NCBI GenBank assembly: GCA_020466095.1
Contig: CM035806.1
Span: 138,013,599-138,077,598, forward strand
Length of the DNA stretch: 64,000 nt
Reading direction: 5' to 3'
DNA from: Chlorops oryzae
Taxonomy: Eukaryota; Arthropoda; Insecta; Diptera; Chloropidae
Shown here: one piece after another, positions 44,701 through 53,817 of the stretch
How positions within the stretch are numbered: the first letter of the stretch is position 1
Layout of the letters: every line of letters starts with the position of its first letter
The notes under the pieces: model-generated
Databases searched by the model: none
The model's input: only the letters and a program-made list of their open reading frames with translations
Told to the model about the DNA's origin: nothing
Made by a program: the position numbers and the translations under genes

Positions 44701-45364
44701 CCAATCCCGCAATAAGAAAGGTAATGTATCTATGGTCCGACAGTGAGCAGTCTGTAGAGACCTTCCACTGCCGAACAAGCCTGGACGCCCTCTCACTAGT
44801 AAGTGTGAGGTCAATGACTTCGCATCGATTACTGGTCACAAATGTAGGTTCTACACCTACGTTGACAAAAGTGAGCTTATTGCCTAGAATAAAATCAAGC
44901 AGTGACTCACCTCTTTCGTTTGTGTCGGTGCTGCCCCACACCTGGTGATGTGAGTTGGCATCCGCCCCTATGATGATGGGGATGTGCTTCCCATTTGCTT
45001 CCGTCGTTAGGGTCCTTACTAGGCTGCTGGGTGGGCTCGGCCCGTGATCGTGCGCCATGTAACTTGACGCTATCCACACTGGTGAGCCTCTTACACCGAC
45101 CGCTATGCATGCGTTGTCGCTGTCGCAGAACCTGCTGAGGACGATACTGTTAATAGTGTTCTTAATTAGGATACATGCCCGTATTTTACCTGTATCAGGT
45201 GATATCAGGGTATACCCTGAGAGGTTTAATCCACAAACCCGCTCCTGGTAGATCCAAGGTTCTTGGATTAAGCAAATGTCCTCCCCTGTTTCGTTCAGTC
45301 GGAGGAGTAGGGCTGCCGATGCTGCTTTGGAATGGTGAAGATTAATTTGCACCACCTTCACCAT
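41774..45364 (-). pseudogene. LOA-element ORF2 (endonuclease, reverse transcriptase, RNase H)
   Basis: Endonuclease 45364-44700: VVQINLHHSKAASAALL, CLIQEPWIYQ, IIIGADANSHHQVWGS and SLSDHRYITF. Reverse transcriptase: SPGPDGIVPADLQRSF, KDYRPISLSSFLLKTFERI, RGTPQGGVLSPLLWNLVVN and TAYADDIVISV. RNase H: IQIYTDGSKLNARVGYAVYS (about 42600). The C-terminus has FCRSCRSEEEEESVFHLMCQ and ends KSNWLPH at 41774. Frame changes occur near 44520, 44050, 43745, 43530, 43200, 42990, 42545 and 42270. It is therefore dead, unlike ORF1. An RNase H domain is a known feature of this clade. Confidence 0.88.
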
Positions 45365-46895
45365 CCTTGTGCAGGCAGATGACGGTCTGTTCCGGGTCCT
45401 CCTCCCCAGAAGACAGAGGGGCTTCTTCTTGCTCTGAAGTCAGAGCAAGGTCGAAGAAATCCCCAACTATTTCGGAGGTCGAGACCGTGCTACATCCGTC
45501 ATCGGAGTGTAGGACCGCCTCTTTCTCCGCCGGGTCCCCCGTCTTATCGGGTGGGCCCGTAGTTCCCTCCGCAGGTGCAGAGGGAGCAGGTACTGAGCCG
45601 CTTGCCGCGGTGTTCGCTTTGTCGCCCTTGTAGATGCGAAGGGTGGTCGACCCGAAGCCGTAGTTGACCACACACTTTCTCTCCTGCAATGGCGCAAGGG
45701 ACTCTTCATTTAACACGACGAGTACCTCACGCAAGCTTCCGCTGGGCTCTCCAACCTTCACCACCTTCCAATCGTGGGTTGGGAGGTCAAGATTGCTGAG
45801 CCTCAGCAGTTGGAAAATCTCCTCCGGCGACGATGGCTCCAGTGGAAGCCAAGCCTTCGATCTCGGACGGCTTGGAATTTGGTCCCTTGTAACCGCTTGA
45901 AGGTTAGCGCCGGGCCAGACCTCTCCCACTTCGGCGATGGCTAGCTTGTATAGATCCGCTGAGCGTTGATCCGCACATGCTATCAATTTCACGTGCCCTT
46001 GATACCAACCTGCATCTCTGCAGACTGGTGAAGGGCCGGGGTGGGCAAGGACAACCTTGCTATAGACGCGCAGCAGCGCGAGTTCAACCAACTTCCAGTT
46101 AGCCGGAGAGATGGTTTCGTCGCTGTTGCTGGCGTCTATTATAGCCCATATGAGAGAGCTTTTCGCTATCTCATTATAGGGGCGGGCCGTATTCGGCTTG
46201 GAGGCTGTAAGCCTCGGTTTTTTACCAATCTGAGTGTTGGTAGAAGCGGAGGTGTCTGCCGACCTTTGTCGCTTTTGAGTTGCCCCTGTAGCAGGTGGCA
46301 TACTCTCCGGACGAGCATCGGCATTTTTCTTGGCCCATTCAATGGATGCCTTATCCGTTTCCGTTAAGGATTCCGGAGCAGAATGCTCAAATTTTGCTAG
46401 GATCCGCAAGGCGGCCCTGCGGGTCCTGTACGCCCGTGTTGAGGCGTTCCGAGCTTTGTTGCCCGTGGAACTAGTGCCGGCCGCGTCCCCAGTCTGCGCA
46501 GGAGCCGGCTTATTTGCCGAGGTACCTGCTGAACTGAGGGGCGCTTGGGCAGGAGTGGCATCAGTGCTAGGCTCATTTGCCTTTGCATTGGTGCTCCTTG
46601 AAGACGAGGCAGCGTCGCTACCCTTTACCGGTGCGGTGCGGGAAACAGCGCGTTGCCTCATGATTTGAGTGCGGACCATCCTACCCTTAGGGTGTGGAGG
46701 GCCCGATATTTTAATGCCGCTGGGTGCAGCTTTCTGTTGTCCCCCTGATGGGTTGGACATATTTGGATTTATACCCATCCCGAGAGAGTTGGGTTTGAGT
46801 CCCCCTGAAGGGTTGGACTCGGAAGTTGTTTTGTTTGTTTTTGTTTTTTGTGTGTCCATTCTATATGGGCCCCAACTCAAAGCCGCTATCTCCAC
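45342..46895 (-). CDS. LOA-element ORF1 protein (DUF4780-like)
   Basis: It is an open frame of 517 residues; a start at MDTQKTKTNK (about 46859) is as likely as the first Met. The N-terminal half is low-complexity and rich in Ser, Ala, Pro and Lys. The C-terminal half (from about RPYNEIAKSSLIWAIID, through SPVCRDAGWYQGHVKLIACA and RSKAWLPLEPSSPEEIFQLL) resembles the domain known from insect retrotransposon ORF1 proteins as DUF4780. It probably binds RNA. It overlaps the start of ORF2 by 23 bp in another frame, suggesting coupled translation. No breaks seen. Confidence 0.8.
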   Translation of the reverse strand: MEIAALSWGPYRMDTQKTKTNKTTSESNPSGGLKPNSLGMGINPNMSNPSGGQQKAAPSGIKISGPPHPKGRMVRTQIMRQRAVSRTAPVKGSDAASSSRSTNAKANEPSTDATPAQAPLSSAGTSANKPAPAQTGDAAGTSSTGNKARNASTRAYRTRRAALRILAKFEHSAPESLTETDKASIEWAKKNADARPESMPPATGATQKRQRSADTSASTNTQIGKKPRLTASKPNTARPYNEIAKSSLIWAIIDASNSDETISPANWKLVELALLRVYSKVVLAHPGPSPVCRDAGWYQGHVKLIACADQRSADLYKLAIAEVGEVWPGANLQAVTRDQIPSRPRSKAWLPLEPSSPEEIFQLLRLSNLDLPTHDWKVVKVGEPSGSLREVLVVLNEESLAPLQERKCVVNYGFGSTTLRIYKGDKANTAASGSVPAPSAPAEGTTGPPDKTGDPAEKEAVLHSDDGCSTVSTSEIVGDFFDLALTSEQEEAPLSSGEEDPEQTVICLHKDGEGGAN

Positions 46896-47488
46896 TTGTT
46901 GTGTAGTCGCCTAAATGGTCCCATGGTTATCTATGCAAGCAGGGAGGCCATGCGAGGGTTGGCACACGCCCTTATGGGGTCGTGTGCTCAGAGCCAGACC
47001 AGCGCTAATTAGGACATAGTCAACTAAACCTACACCACCAACTTAATGGCGACAAGCTTTGAACGTACTTTGAGACCTAGCCAGGGTTTGAGTGGGGCGG
47101 AAGATGGCTGAGGCATTGGCGCAAGAGCCATTTCAGTGGGATTTCACTCCCCTTATTCAGGTCTTGCAATACCCCAGCCACCAGCTCCGTGGCGTCAAAA
47201 CCAATCGTTGTTCCGGGTCGTGCCGTTTGATGCGTACCAGCTGCTGTAACAGTAGCTGAAACGCATCGGGGATTGTTTACAGTTTTCTCTGACATGAATT
47301 GATTCGTCTACATGCTCGACCATGGGGCCTTGTTCCCGAAAGTTGCCCTGATTACTTTTAGCTTCGGTGCTCCTCTACGACCTTACCGGTATGGGTGGCC
47401 CTGTCCGGCATCGCTCGGAGATTCATCACACGTACTGGGCCCCCTCACCACGACGAGGTAGTAATCGCGAGGGAGTGCATTCGATTTA

Positions 47489-47950
47489 GTAGGGTCACTT
47501 TCTCTCGCACTTTCTACCTCCTGCGCCGCTAAAGAATAAAGATGCCCAATACTGTCAATCGCACTTCGCATTGGCTGATGTATTGACCTTCTTTTGCCAT
47601 CTTCCAACATCTCCACCAACTCCTTTATTCTGAGCCCTAGCTTTTCGAAAGCCGTAACTCTAGAAGTGCCTGGATTGCTACTCATTATACCGCCCCCTTG
47701 TTTTGAGCCTTGTGTGGTCGCCTGTTCCTGTCGTTCTGGAATTGTTCTCGTCACGTTTGTCGATTCCAAAGCCAAATGGCTTTCCCTATCAGCTAGGGGG
47801 GAAAAAATTCCACTTCTCCGTCGTCCGAGCTTGATGGCAGCCGGAGGAGGGGGGTACCTGCAGTGTTGCAGGAGACCGTGGTGTATGGTGGCTTCTTCCA
47901 AATGGGTCACTAAACGTTGACCCTACCTCTTCGTCCTCTTCCATATTGTT
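47489..47950 (-). pseudogene. R1-B ORF1 N-terminal part
   Basis: It contains SRVTAFEKLGLRIKELVEML then EDGKRRSIHQPMRSAIDSIG, the conserved N-terminal segment of R1 ORF1 proteins, and runs to ESDPTKSN where the LOA element inserted. The start Met is uncertain (47910 or an internal Met near 47690). Confidence 0.72.
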
Positions 47951-47959
47951 TTCGTTGAT

Positions 47960-48445
47960 TATATATATTTAATTATCCATGTTATTCGGTCCCCACTCGA
48001 GTTCGTTATCTGCATTCATCGGATGTGCAGTTACCTGTAGATCCCATGGTTGTCTTTGCTATGCAGGGAGTTCCATGCGAGGGTTAACGTACCTCCTCAT
48101 GAGAGAGTATAGTACGTTCAGAGCCGGATCGGTACTAGACAGGAAAACATATACATCTGTACCTGCACCACCAACCTAATGATGACGATGAAAATAGCGT
48201 TTCTCGAGGCCTGCCAGGGTTTTAACGGGACGGAGGCAAGAATGCCATTAGCCCAGAAGCCATTTCGATAGAGTGTCACTTCTATCTACTAAAGTTCCGG
48301 AATGACATTCTCACCAGCCCAAGTTCGTCATTTCCTTCCGTACCAAAATCATTGTCCACGTACATTCCAGTCCGTCATAGCCATAGGCAGAGTCTACAGC
48401 CGCCGATCTCGTTAGTTAGCTCTCGAACGGATTGTTTTTGAGCTT
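47960..48445 (-). mobile_element. Second, divergent LOA 5' untranslated fragment
   Basis: It follows the same order of words as the LOA 5' region at 46860-47290: CCCATGGTTRTC, GCAGGGAG.CCATGCGAGGGT, TCAGAGCC, CACCACCAAC, GCCAGGGTTT and GCCATTTC all recur with substitutions and gaps. No ORF1 follows, so only the 5' end of a related element is present, next to the 5' end of R1-B. Confidence 0.6.
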
Positions 48446-48573
48446 ATCCGGGGGCCACCGCGTGGAGGTGAGAAACGACTTGGTGTGTCCAGGGACAAGG
48501 ATAGCTGCTGGCCTTCGCCGGGTTGAAGGCAATCAGAAGCGTTGCCTTGTATATACACAACCCTTGACCCCTA

Positions 48574-48637
48574 AGTGTGTGTGTGTGTGTGTGTTTATGT
48601 GTGTGTATGTATGTGTGTGTATGTGTGTGTGTGTATC
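48574..48637. repeat. Imperfect TG microsatellite
   Basis: A run of (GT)n with TAT interruptions. A + strand frame across it gives a Cys-Val repeat of no significance. Confidence 0.95.
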
Positions 48638-48639
48638 TA

Positions 48640-49342
48640 GGATTGGTCGAATTTCGACCACTGGGCGAACCTAGTAGGAAAAAAGGGCCACGATGTTACC
48701 TGCGTATTTATGTGTACAAAAATTTTAAATCCATCGGTCAAGTAGATTTTGCTGCATCGTGCTTACCGACTTCAAAAAAGTCGTCTTCCACAAAACCGAT
48801 TCAAAGTTTTTTTCTCCGAACAAATGCAGGTGGGCCAATCGCTTTGAAGCGCTCTATCTTCCTATCCGCTTGCACGATTGCCTTAAAATTTTTATACAAT
48901 ACTCTTGAAATGTTGTACATTCAGAAAAACAATAAAGTCAAAAATCGACCCAAAACTTTTTTTAAACTATACCATCCCCTTAATATATTCGGAAATTTAC
49001 CATTGATCTTCTTTTTCGTGGCTAGACTTTTGTAACCGGAGCTTATTTATTAAATTACCATAAAAATAATATTTTTATAAAATCATATGGGTGAAAAAAG
49101 TTTTCTTAACCTGTATATTACATGAGGGCTTTACTCATTGATGGATACGAAAGCGAATGGCAATAAAAAATTATAAAATCGAGTCTAAAAGTCCATTTTG
49201 TGGCAAATCGGTCAACACATGGTTAGAAAAAATACTAGTATTCAACATTTTTAAAATCACTATAGGTTTTGTAACCAATAGCATTAAATTATATATAATT
49301 TGCTTTGTATTAACTCCAAATAAGTCTCTGTTTTCATTACAG
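48640..49342 (+). other. 3' end of intron 1, no gene
   Basis: AT-rich sequence, with no element ends or coding motifs recognised. It closes with a T/C-rich stretch and ATTACAG before exon 2. Confidence 0.5.
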
Positions 49343-49419
49343 TGTTCGGAGCGTTATGCATAAATATTTAGAAAAAGAGGGCGAGCTATCATTTGTCAAA
49401 GTATTCAACCAAGTAATTG
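49343..49419 (+). CDS. Gprk1: Gprk1 exon 2
   Basis: The acceptor TTTTCATTACAG|TG and donor ATTG|GTTTGT bound 77 bp. The first base completes the Ser codon begun in exon 1, and the translation is (S)[20 protein letters not shown] then FNQVI. This matches the start of the RGS-homology domain of GRK2-type kinases (RSVM.KYLE..GE..F.K.F). The 62-bp intron 2 follows. The exon is intact although intron 1 on its left is about 33.5 kb of transposons. Confidence 0.93.
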
Positions 49420-49481
49420 GTTTGTATTTAAATTTCCCCATTTTTAATAAAGAACACAATTTAAGTCCTCCATCTTTTCAG

Positions 49482-49555
49482 GTTACATGCTCTTCAAAGA
49501 CTTTTGTGAAAGTGATTTCGAAGAACCAATTCAACAACTTAGATTTTACGAACAG
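49482..49555 (+). CDS. Gprk1: Gprk1 exon 3
   Basis: The acceptor CATCTTTTCAG|GT and donor GAACAG|GTATTC bound 74 bp. The translation after the shared Gly codon is [20 protein letters not shown] then FYEQ, the RGS-homology segment that in GRK2 reads GYLLFRDFC...FYEE. It ends in phase 0, matching exon 4. Intron 3 (49556-63094) contains the R1-A nest. Confidence 0.93.
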
Positions 49556-49929
49556 GTATTCATTCATTAAGACATTAGTGGGACTCATCAGCTTCGCAAA
49601 TTGTGAGAAATGAGAAATTTGTCACGCAACTGTCAAACATTATATGAAAATTTACGATGGGAAAAGTTGCGAAGGCATTTGCGAAGCTGCATGAGTACCA
49701 ATATTATCTCTCCGATTATTCGTCTGCCCTTATTGCAAATAAATATATTCCAACTACAAAATTTTCAGCATAATCGATGACCTCAAATATCGCACAAGAC
49801 AATCCTTGGTTTTTAATGAATTTGATTAAATAAAAAAGTTATACTCAGAGGTAATTTTAAAAAAGAAGCAGAAAGTGGCGCGAGAACGGTAACGCACTGA
49901 AAGAATCATTTAATTTTTATTTCATTTTT
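49556..49929 (+). other. Start of intron 3, no gene
   Basis: AT-rich sequence between the exon 3 donor and the first R1-A sequence. Nothing recognised. Confidence 0.5.
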
Positions 49930-50439
49930 TGTGCAAAATTTACTCCCCGTGTAAAGTTGAAAAAATCAGACTCAAGCATTCAACCGAAAAGGAGCGCAAG
50001 TGCCTTAATCCATCTCGACTCACGAAGAAACGTAAATGGGGACATAAAACCAATATGCCACAGTTTAAACGTAGCATCCACACTCCTAGAAACTCACATC
50101 GAGAGCAAGAATAGCCAATCACGGCAAGGCCGAAACGCATCGGCGGCAGGATCGCAAAACTAAAAATTAGCAACGACAATGGAAGCAACACCGAAGACTT
50201 GAAGTAAGTTTTTGGTAAAGAGCAACACAAGTCCGAAAAAGGCTCAAAAAACAGTAAAATATCGCAGAGCTAAAAAAAAGAAACAAGACTCTGAACCTCA
50301 AAAGGAATACAGTAAATAAAAACGAGCAGCAGATAAGAAGAAAGAAAAAAAGATAAACAGAATTTGTCAGGAGGACAGGAACATTTAGCTCAGATCCAGT
50401 GCGATCATCAAAAGAACAAAAACTGACAGAGTACCGTAC

Positions 50440-50885
50440 ACCGACGTTTTGCGCGCAATAAAAGCCAACGAGATTCTTAAAGATATCAGTGAATTGGTTC
50501 AGGCTTTGCATTATAATCGGACACATTATGGAACTGAAAAGGACTAAAACTGAAAACATACAAGTGTTACTTTGCTCTTAAAATATCAATTGAAGCAATT
50601 GCTAAGGTCAACCTTAACACACACAACATCACAGCTTTATACAGATGACACTTACTAGAGTCAAAAGCACGGGCACAGATGAGGAAGCAAAAATAGGCGA
50701 AAAAAGGCAAGACGAAGACATACAAAGGTACGCAGTCCGTATATGTCTCACTGAAAGAAGGTTCTGTTGTAGGGATCTATAAAATAAGACTGCATAAGTA
50801 GAGTAGTAACGCAGTTGGAAACGGACATAAGGCAGTTGCATGTCAAAATGCAGGCACATGCTTCGTATGTGAAGGAAGACACGCA
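50440..50885 (+). pseudogene. R1-A ORF1 relic
   Basis: TDVLRAIKANEILKDISELV, then (one-base shift) IGHIMELKRTKTENIQVLL, are typical of the Gag-like core of R1 ORF1. Near 50843-50880 CFVCEGRHAAGSDA recalls a zinc knuckle. Upstream, basic stretches from 49957 may be the ORF1 N-terminus. Broken. Confidence 0.65.
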
Positions 50886-50895
50886 GCAGGCAGCG

Positions 50896-50997
50896 ATGCG
50901 ACTGTTACAACTGAACACAAATCACTGCAAGGCATCACAGGATCTTCTATGGCAGGCTGTAATAGAATACCAACTTGACAACAAGTTTTTGTCAGAA
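50896..50997 (+). pseudogene. R1-A ORF2 endonuclease, N-terminal stub
   Basis: It starts at an ATG with MRLLQLNTNHCKASQDLLWQ then AVIEYQLDNKFLSE, the first motif of R1 endonucleases. It is cut off after LSE, where P-Y would be expected, by the insertion at 51000-55232. The remainder continues at 55235 with GKCIATQLDTDAGKQAAIRV. Confidence 0.8.
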
Positions 50998-51047
50998 TAG
51001 GGTACTTGACTTTATCAAAAAAAATTATTTTTTTCTCGACTTACGTA

Positions 51048-52329
51048 ACAGGTTGGCTGATAAGTCCCCGGTCTAACAAAGAAAAACAAATTTTTTTGTC
51101 AAAATTCGTTTTTATTATTCAACATAGTTCCCTTCAAGAGCGATACAACGATTATAACGACCTTCCAATTTTTTGATACCATTTTGGTAGTACTCCTTCG
51201 GTTTTGCCTCAAAATAGGCCTCAGTTTCGGCGATCACCTCTTCATTGCAGCCAAATTTTTTCCCTGCGAGCATCCTTTTGAGGTCTGAGAACAAGAAAAA
51301 GTCGCTGGGGGTCAGATCTGGAGAATACGGTGGGTGGGGAAGCAATTCGAAGCCTAATTCATGAATTTTTGCCATCGTTCTCAATGACTTGTGGCACGGT
51401 GCGTTGTCTTGGTGGAACAACACTTTTTTCTTCTTCATATGGGGCCGTTTTGCCGCGATTTCGACCTTCAAACGCTCCAATAACGACATATAATAGTCAC
51501 TGTTGATGGTTTTTCCCTTCTCAAGATAATCGATAAAAATTATTCCATGCCCATCCCAAAAAACAGAGGCCATTACTTTGCCAGCGGACTTTTGAGTCTT
51601 TCCACGCTTCGGAGACGGTTCACCGATCGCTGTCCACTCAGCCGACTGTCGAGTGTAGTGATAGAGCCATGTTTCATCCATTGTCACATATCGACGCAAA
51701 AACTCGGGTGTATTGCGAGTTAACAGCTGCAAACACCGCTCAGAATCATCAACACGTTGTTGTTTTTGGTCAAATGTGAGCTCGCGCGGCACCCATTTTG
51801 CACAGAGCTTCTTCATATCCAAATATTGATGAATGATGTGATCAACACGTTCCTTTGATATCTTTAAGGACTCTGCTATCTCGATCAACTTCATTTTACG
51901 GTCATTCAAAATCATTTTGTGAATTTTTTTGATGTTTTCGTCGGTAACCACCTCTTTCGGGCGTCCACTGCGTTCACCGTCCTCCGTGCTCATTTCACCA
52001 CGCTTGAATTTTGCATACCAATCAATTATTGTTGATTTTCCTGGGACAGAGTCCGGAAACTCATTATCAAGCCAAGTTTTTGCTTCCACTGTATTTTTTC
52101 CCTTCAGAAAACAGTATTTTATCAAAACACGAAATTCCTTTTTTTTCCATTTTTTTCACAATAACAAAAGTTGCTTCACAAAAGACGCTCTATCTCACAA
52201 ACTAATTGACTTACAGACGTCAAATTTTGACACGAATCATTTGAAGGTTGCCACTATATAAAAATAATATGCATTTAATATTAGCGACGCCATCTATGTG
52301 TCAGACCGGGGACTTATCAGCCAACCTGT
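51048..52329 (-). mobile_element. Irritans-type mariner (Himar1-like), full length, copy 2
   Basis: It is 1282 bp with ends ACAGGTTGGCTGATAAGTCC and the inverted counterpart ending CCAACCTGT, flanked by TA (51046-51047, 52330-52331). Both ends are well preserved. From memory it differs only slightly from horn-fly Himar1. It is the best preserved of the mariners here and lies inside the composite insertion in R1-A. Confidence 0.95.
51115..52150 (-). pseudogene. Himar1-like transposase with one-base frameshift at its start
   Basis: The family start codon is at 52150 (MEKK), but the following A run has eight A where I remember seven, which throws the frame. From about 52125 the frame is open to the stop at 51115 (336 codons). 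It shows the helix-turn-helix region (KSTIIDWYAKFKRGE), a GRPKEVV linker, WVPREL, and all three catalytic Asp: TMDETW, FHQDNAPCH and SPDLTPSDFF with 34 residues between the last two. Compared with copy 1, four residues (PESN) after YHYT are deleted. The enzyme cuts and pastes at TA. Confidence 0.93.
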
Positions 52330-52587
52330 TATATAATCTGAATTTCTTAATTGATTTCATTTATCAGACAATAAAAATTTATTTATTTAGCCAAAAACTT
52401 GAAGACAAAGAAACAGGTTTTTTCAAACTTTTATGCTTTACCTAAAACGTTTTTGATTAGCTGAACTTAAAATGACTTCACATGTGTAAAAAATTGCCAG
52501 CTGCAGCTTTGTTTTAAGTGCGCGCGAATACTTTTTTGACACTTCAACACTAACCCAGAAAAAATTGAGGTTCGCGAATGATTTGCG

Positions 52588-53714
52588 CAGGGTTGGCAAC
52601 CGAAACGAATAACGGTTACGGTAACGGTTACGGTTAATTTTAAGTTTCGGTTACGGTTATACCGGTATGAAACGGTTTTTTGAATATTAAAATTTTGTTT
52701 TCGCATCATTTTTTCAAAAATACTTTTTAAGCTTTAACATTTATTCTGAACGCAATTTAAGGCATTTTAAGAAATAGCTTAGAACTTTTCATCCTTTTTT
52801 TGTGCAAAGTAGACTGTTGTTTCTTATTACCATAACAGCGGAAAAACTTTCAGCATCCAGACGGTTTCTTTGTGCGTTCATAATGAACTTGGCTCCCGAA
52901 AAAAGGCGTTCGACGCTCACCTGCGTGGGAGGCACGTTAAAATATTCGGCCGAATACCGAATAGAAGAAATAACTTAATAAACAAAATCAGCAGTAACTA
53001 AAAATTAAATTTTTCTCATAATAACGTAAAAAAAAATTTAATTAACGAGAACTTAAATACAGCAGATTTTCATTTTATTGTTTAGAAAAATTAAATATAT
53101 GCTACCTTCTTCTAAACTTTTTCTGATAACATTATATACAGTAGGCAAATTTTTAAGCGGCAGCGTTTGTCTTGACACCTATAGTCGCGAGTAGGCCCAA
53201 GTTGTCTTTACTACGTGCCAAATATTCGTTATTCGTTATTCGGCCAAATCCACTATTCGTGGCATCACTACTAAGGATGCTATATAACAATTAATGAACA
53301 CGCAACCAAAACATGCTCCACTTTTCTCTGAATTTCCGCACTTTGCTCGCCCAGAATGGGAAAATTGACGTCAGTAATTGACTTGTGTGATAGGCCTCTT
53401 TAAAGAAAAACATCGATGTATTTTTTCAACTGACATCCCTACAAATGACATCCATATTTTGTTTGTGCCTTACACTAGCTAAACATGGCAACATAACTGG
53501 GACATTACACGAGACAAGAGCATGCATACTAGCAGAGTCGAAAGACTTGCCATATAAAAATATTGATAAAATTTGTATCCCGTAAATTTTTTTTATAAAG
53601 TAATACCGAAACCGATATGTTTTTTATTTCGGTTACGGTAACGGTTACGGTATCGGAAAAGAAACGGTTTTGAAACGGTTACGGTTACGGTTTCGGTTAC
53701 GGTTGCCAACCCTG
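52588..53714 (-). mobile_element. hAT-type element with subterminal repeats, 8-bp duplication
   Basis: Perfect duplications GATTTGCG (52580-52587 and 53715-53722) flank ends CAGGGTTGGCAACCG and, inverted, CGGTTGCCAACCCTG. Both ends are followed by clusters of ACGGTTACGG, typical subterminal transposase-binding repeats. Internally the - strand at about 52800-52940 encodes PPTQVSVERLFSGAKFIM then NAQRNRLDAESFSAVMVI, the C-terminal dimerisation region of hAT transposases. The rest of the transposase is missing, so it is an internally deleted copy of 1127 bp. Confidence 0.92.
52797..52940 (-). pseudogene. hAT transposase C-terminal dimerisation fragment
   Basis: The - strand reads VPPTQVSVERLFSGAK, FIMNAQRNRLDAESFSAV and MVIRNNSLLCTKK. 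This is the conserved end of hAT transposases (S-V-E-R-x-F-S ... R-x-R-L). Only about 48 codons remain. Confidence 0.85.
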
Positions 53715-53817
53715 GATTTGCGAATGCTTTGATATAAAATTTTTTTAAATATCGAATTGAGATTGATTCGAGAAAGATAGCATTAATGACTAGCATTAAT
53801 TTTCGATTTAAAAATTA

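Larger units (their letters stand above)
41672..47475 (-). mobile_element. LOA-clade retrotransposon inserted in R1-B ORF1
   Basis: It is flanked by a 13-bp target duplication TGCATTCGATTTA (41659-41671 and 47476-47488). Removing the element restores the R1-B frame through KSNADKATQ. The 3' end carries (GGTA)n on the + strand, the short tail repeat usual for this clade. The order on the - strand is a 5' untranslated region (47475-46900), ORF1 (46895-45342) and ORF2 (45364-41774) with endonuclease, reverse transcriptase and RNase H. ORF1 is intact and ORF2 has several frameshifts. Confidence 0.9.
34312..47950 (-). mobile_element. R1-clade retrotransposon split by three insertions (R1-B)
   Basis: On the - strand: ORF1 begins around 47910-47489 and continues at 41658-40650; ORF2 runs 40623-39212, 38216-37124 and 34918-34499; a 3' untranslated region ends in a run of A (T on + at 34312-34330). 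Frames join across each insertion: SDPTKSN/ADKATQTM across the LOA element, LLDTVGKT/FSKTLEMI across the 1-kb element and RERHTV/RQISIQKW across the 2.2-kb element. R1 elements usually target 28S rDNA; this copy is not in rDNA. The 5' end is uncertain. Confidence 0.85.

Noticed and set aside
34312..47950. rDNA unit around the R1 elements
   Set aside because: No 18S, 5.8S or 28S sequence is seen at the borders of R1-A or R1-B.
48577..49035. Open frame across the TG microsatellite
   Set aside because: The first part is a Cys-Val repeat produced by (GT)n, and the rest has no recognisable similarity.
52600..53710. Telomeric repeats
   Set aside because: The ACGGTTACGG words are confined to the ends of a hAT element with an 8-bp duplication; flies also lack such simple telomere repeats.
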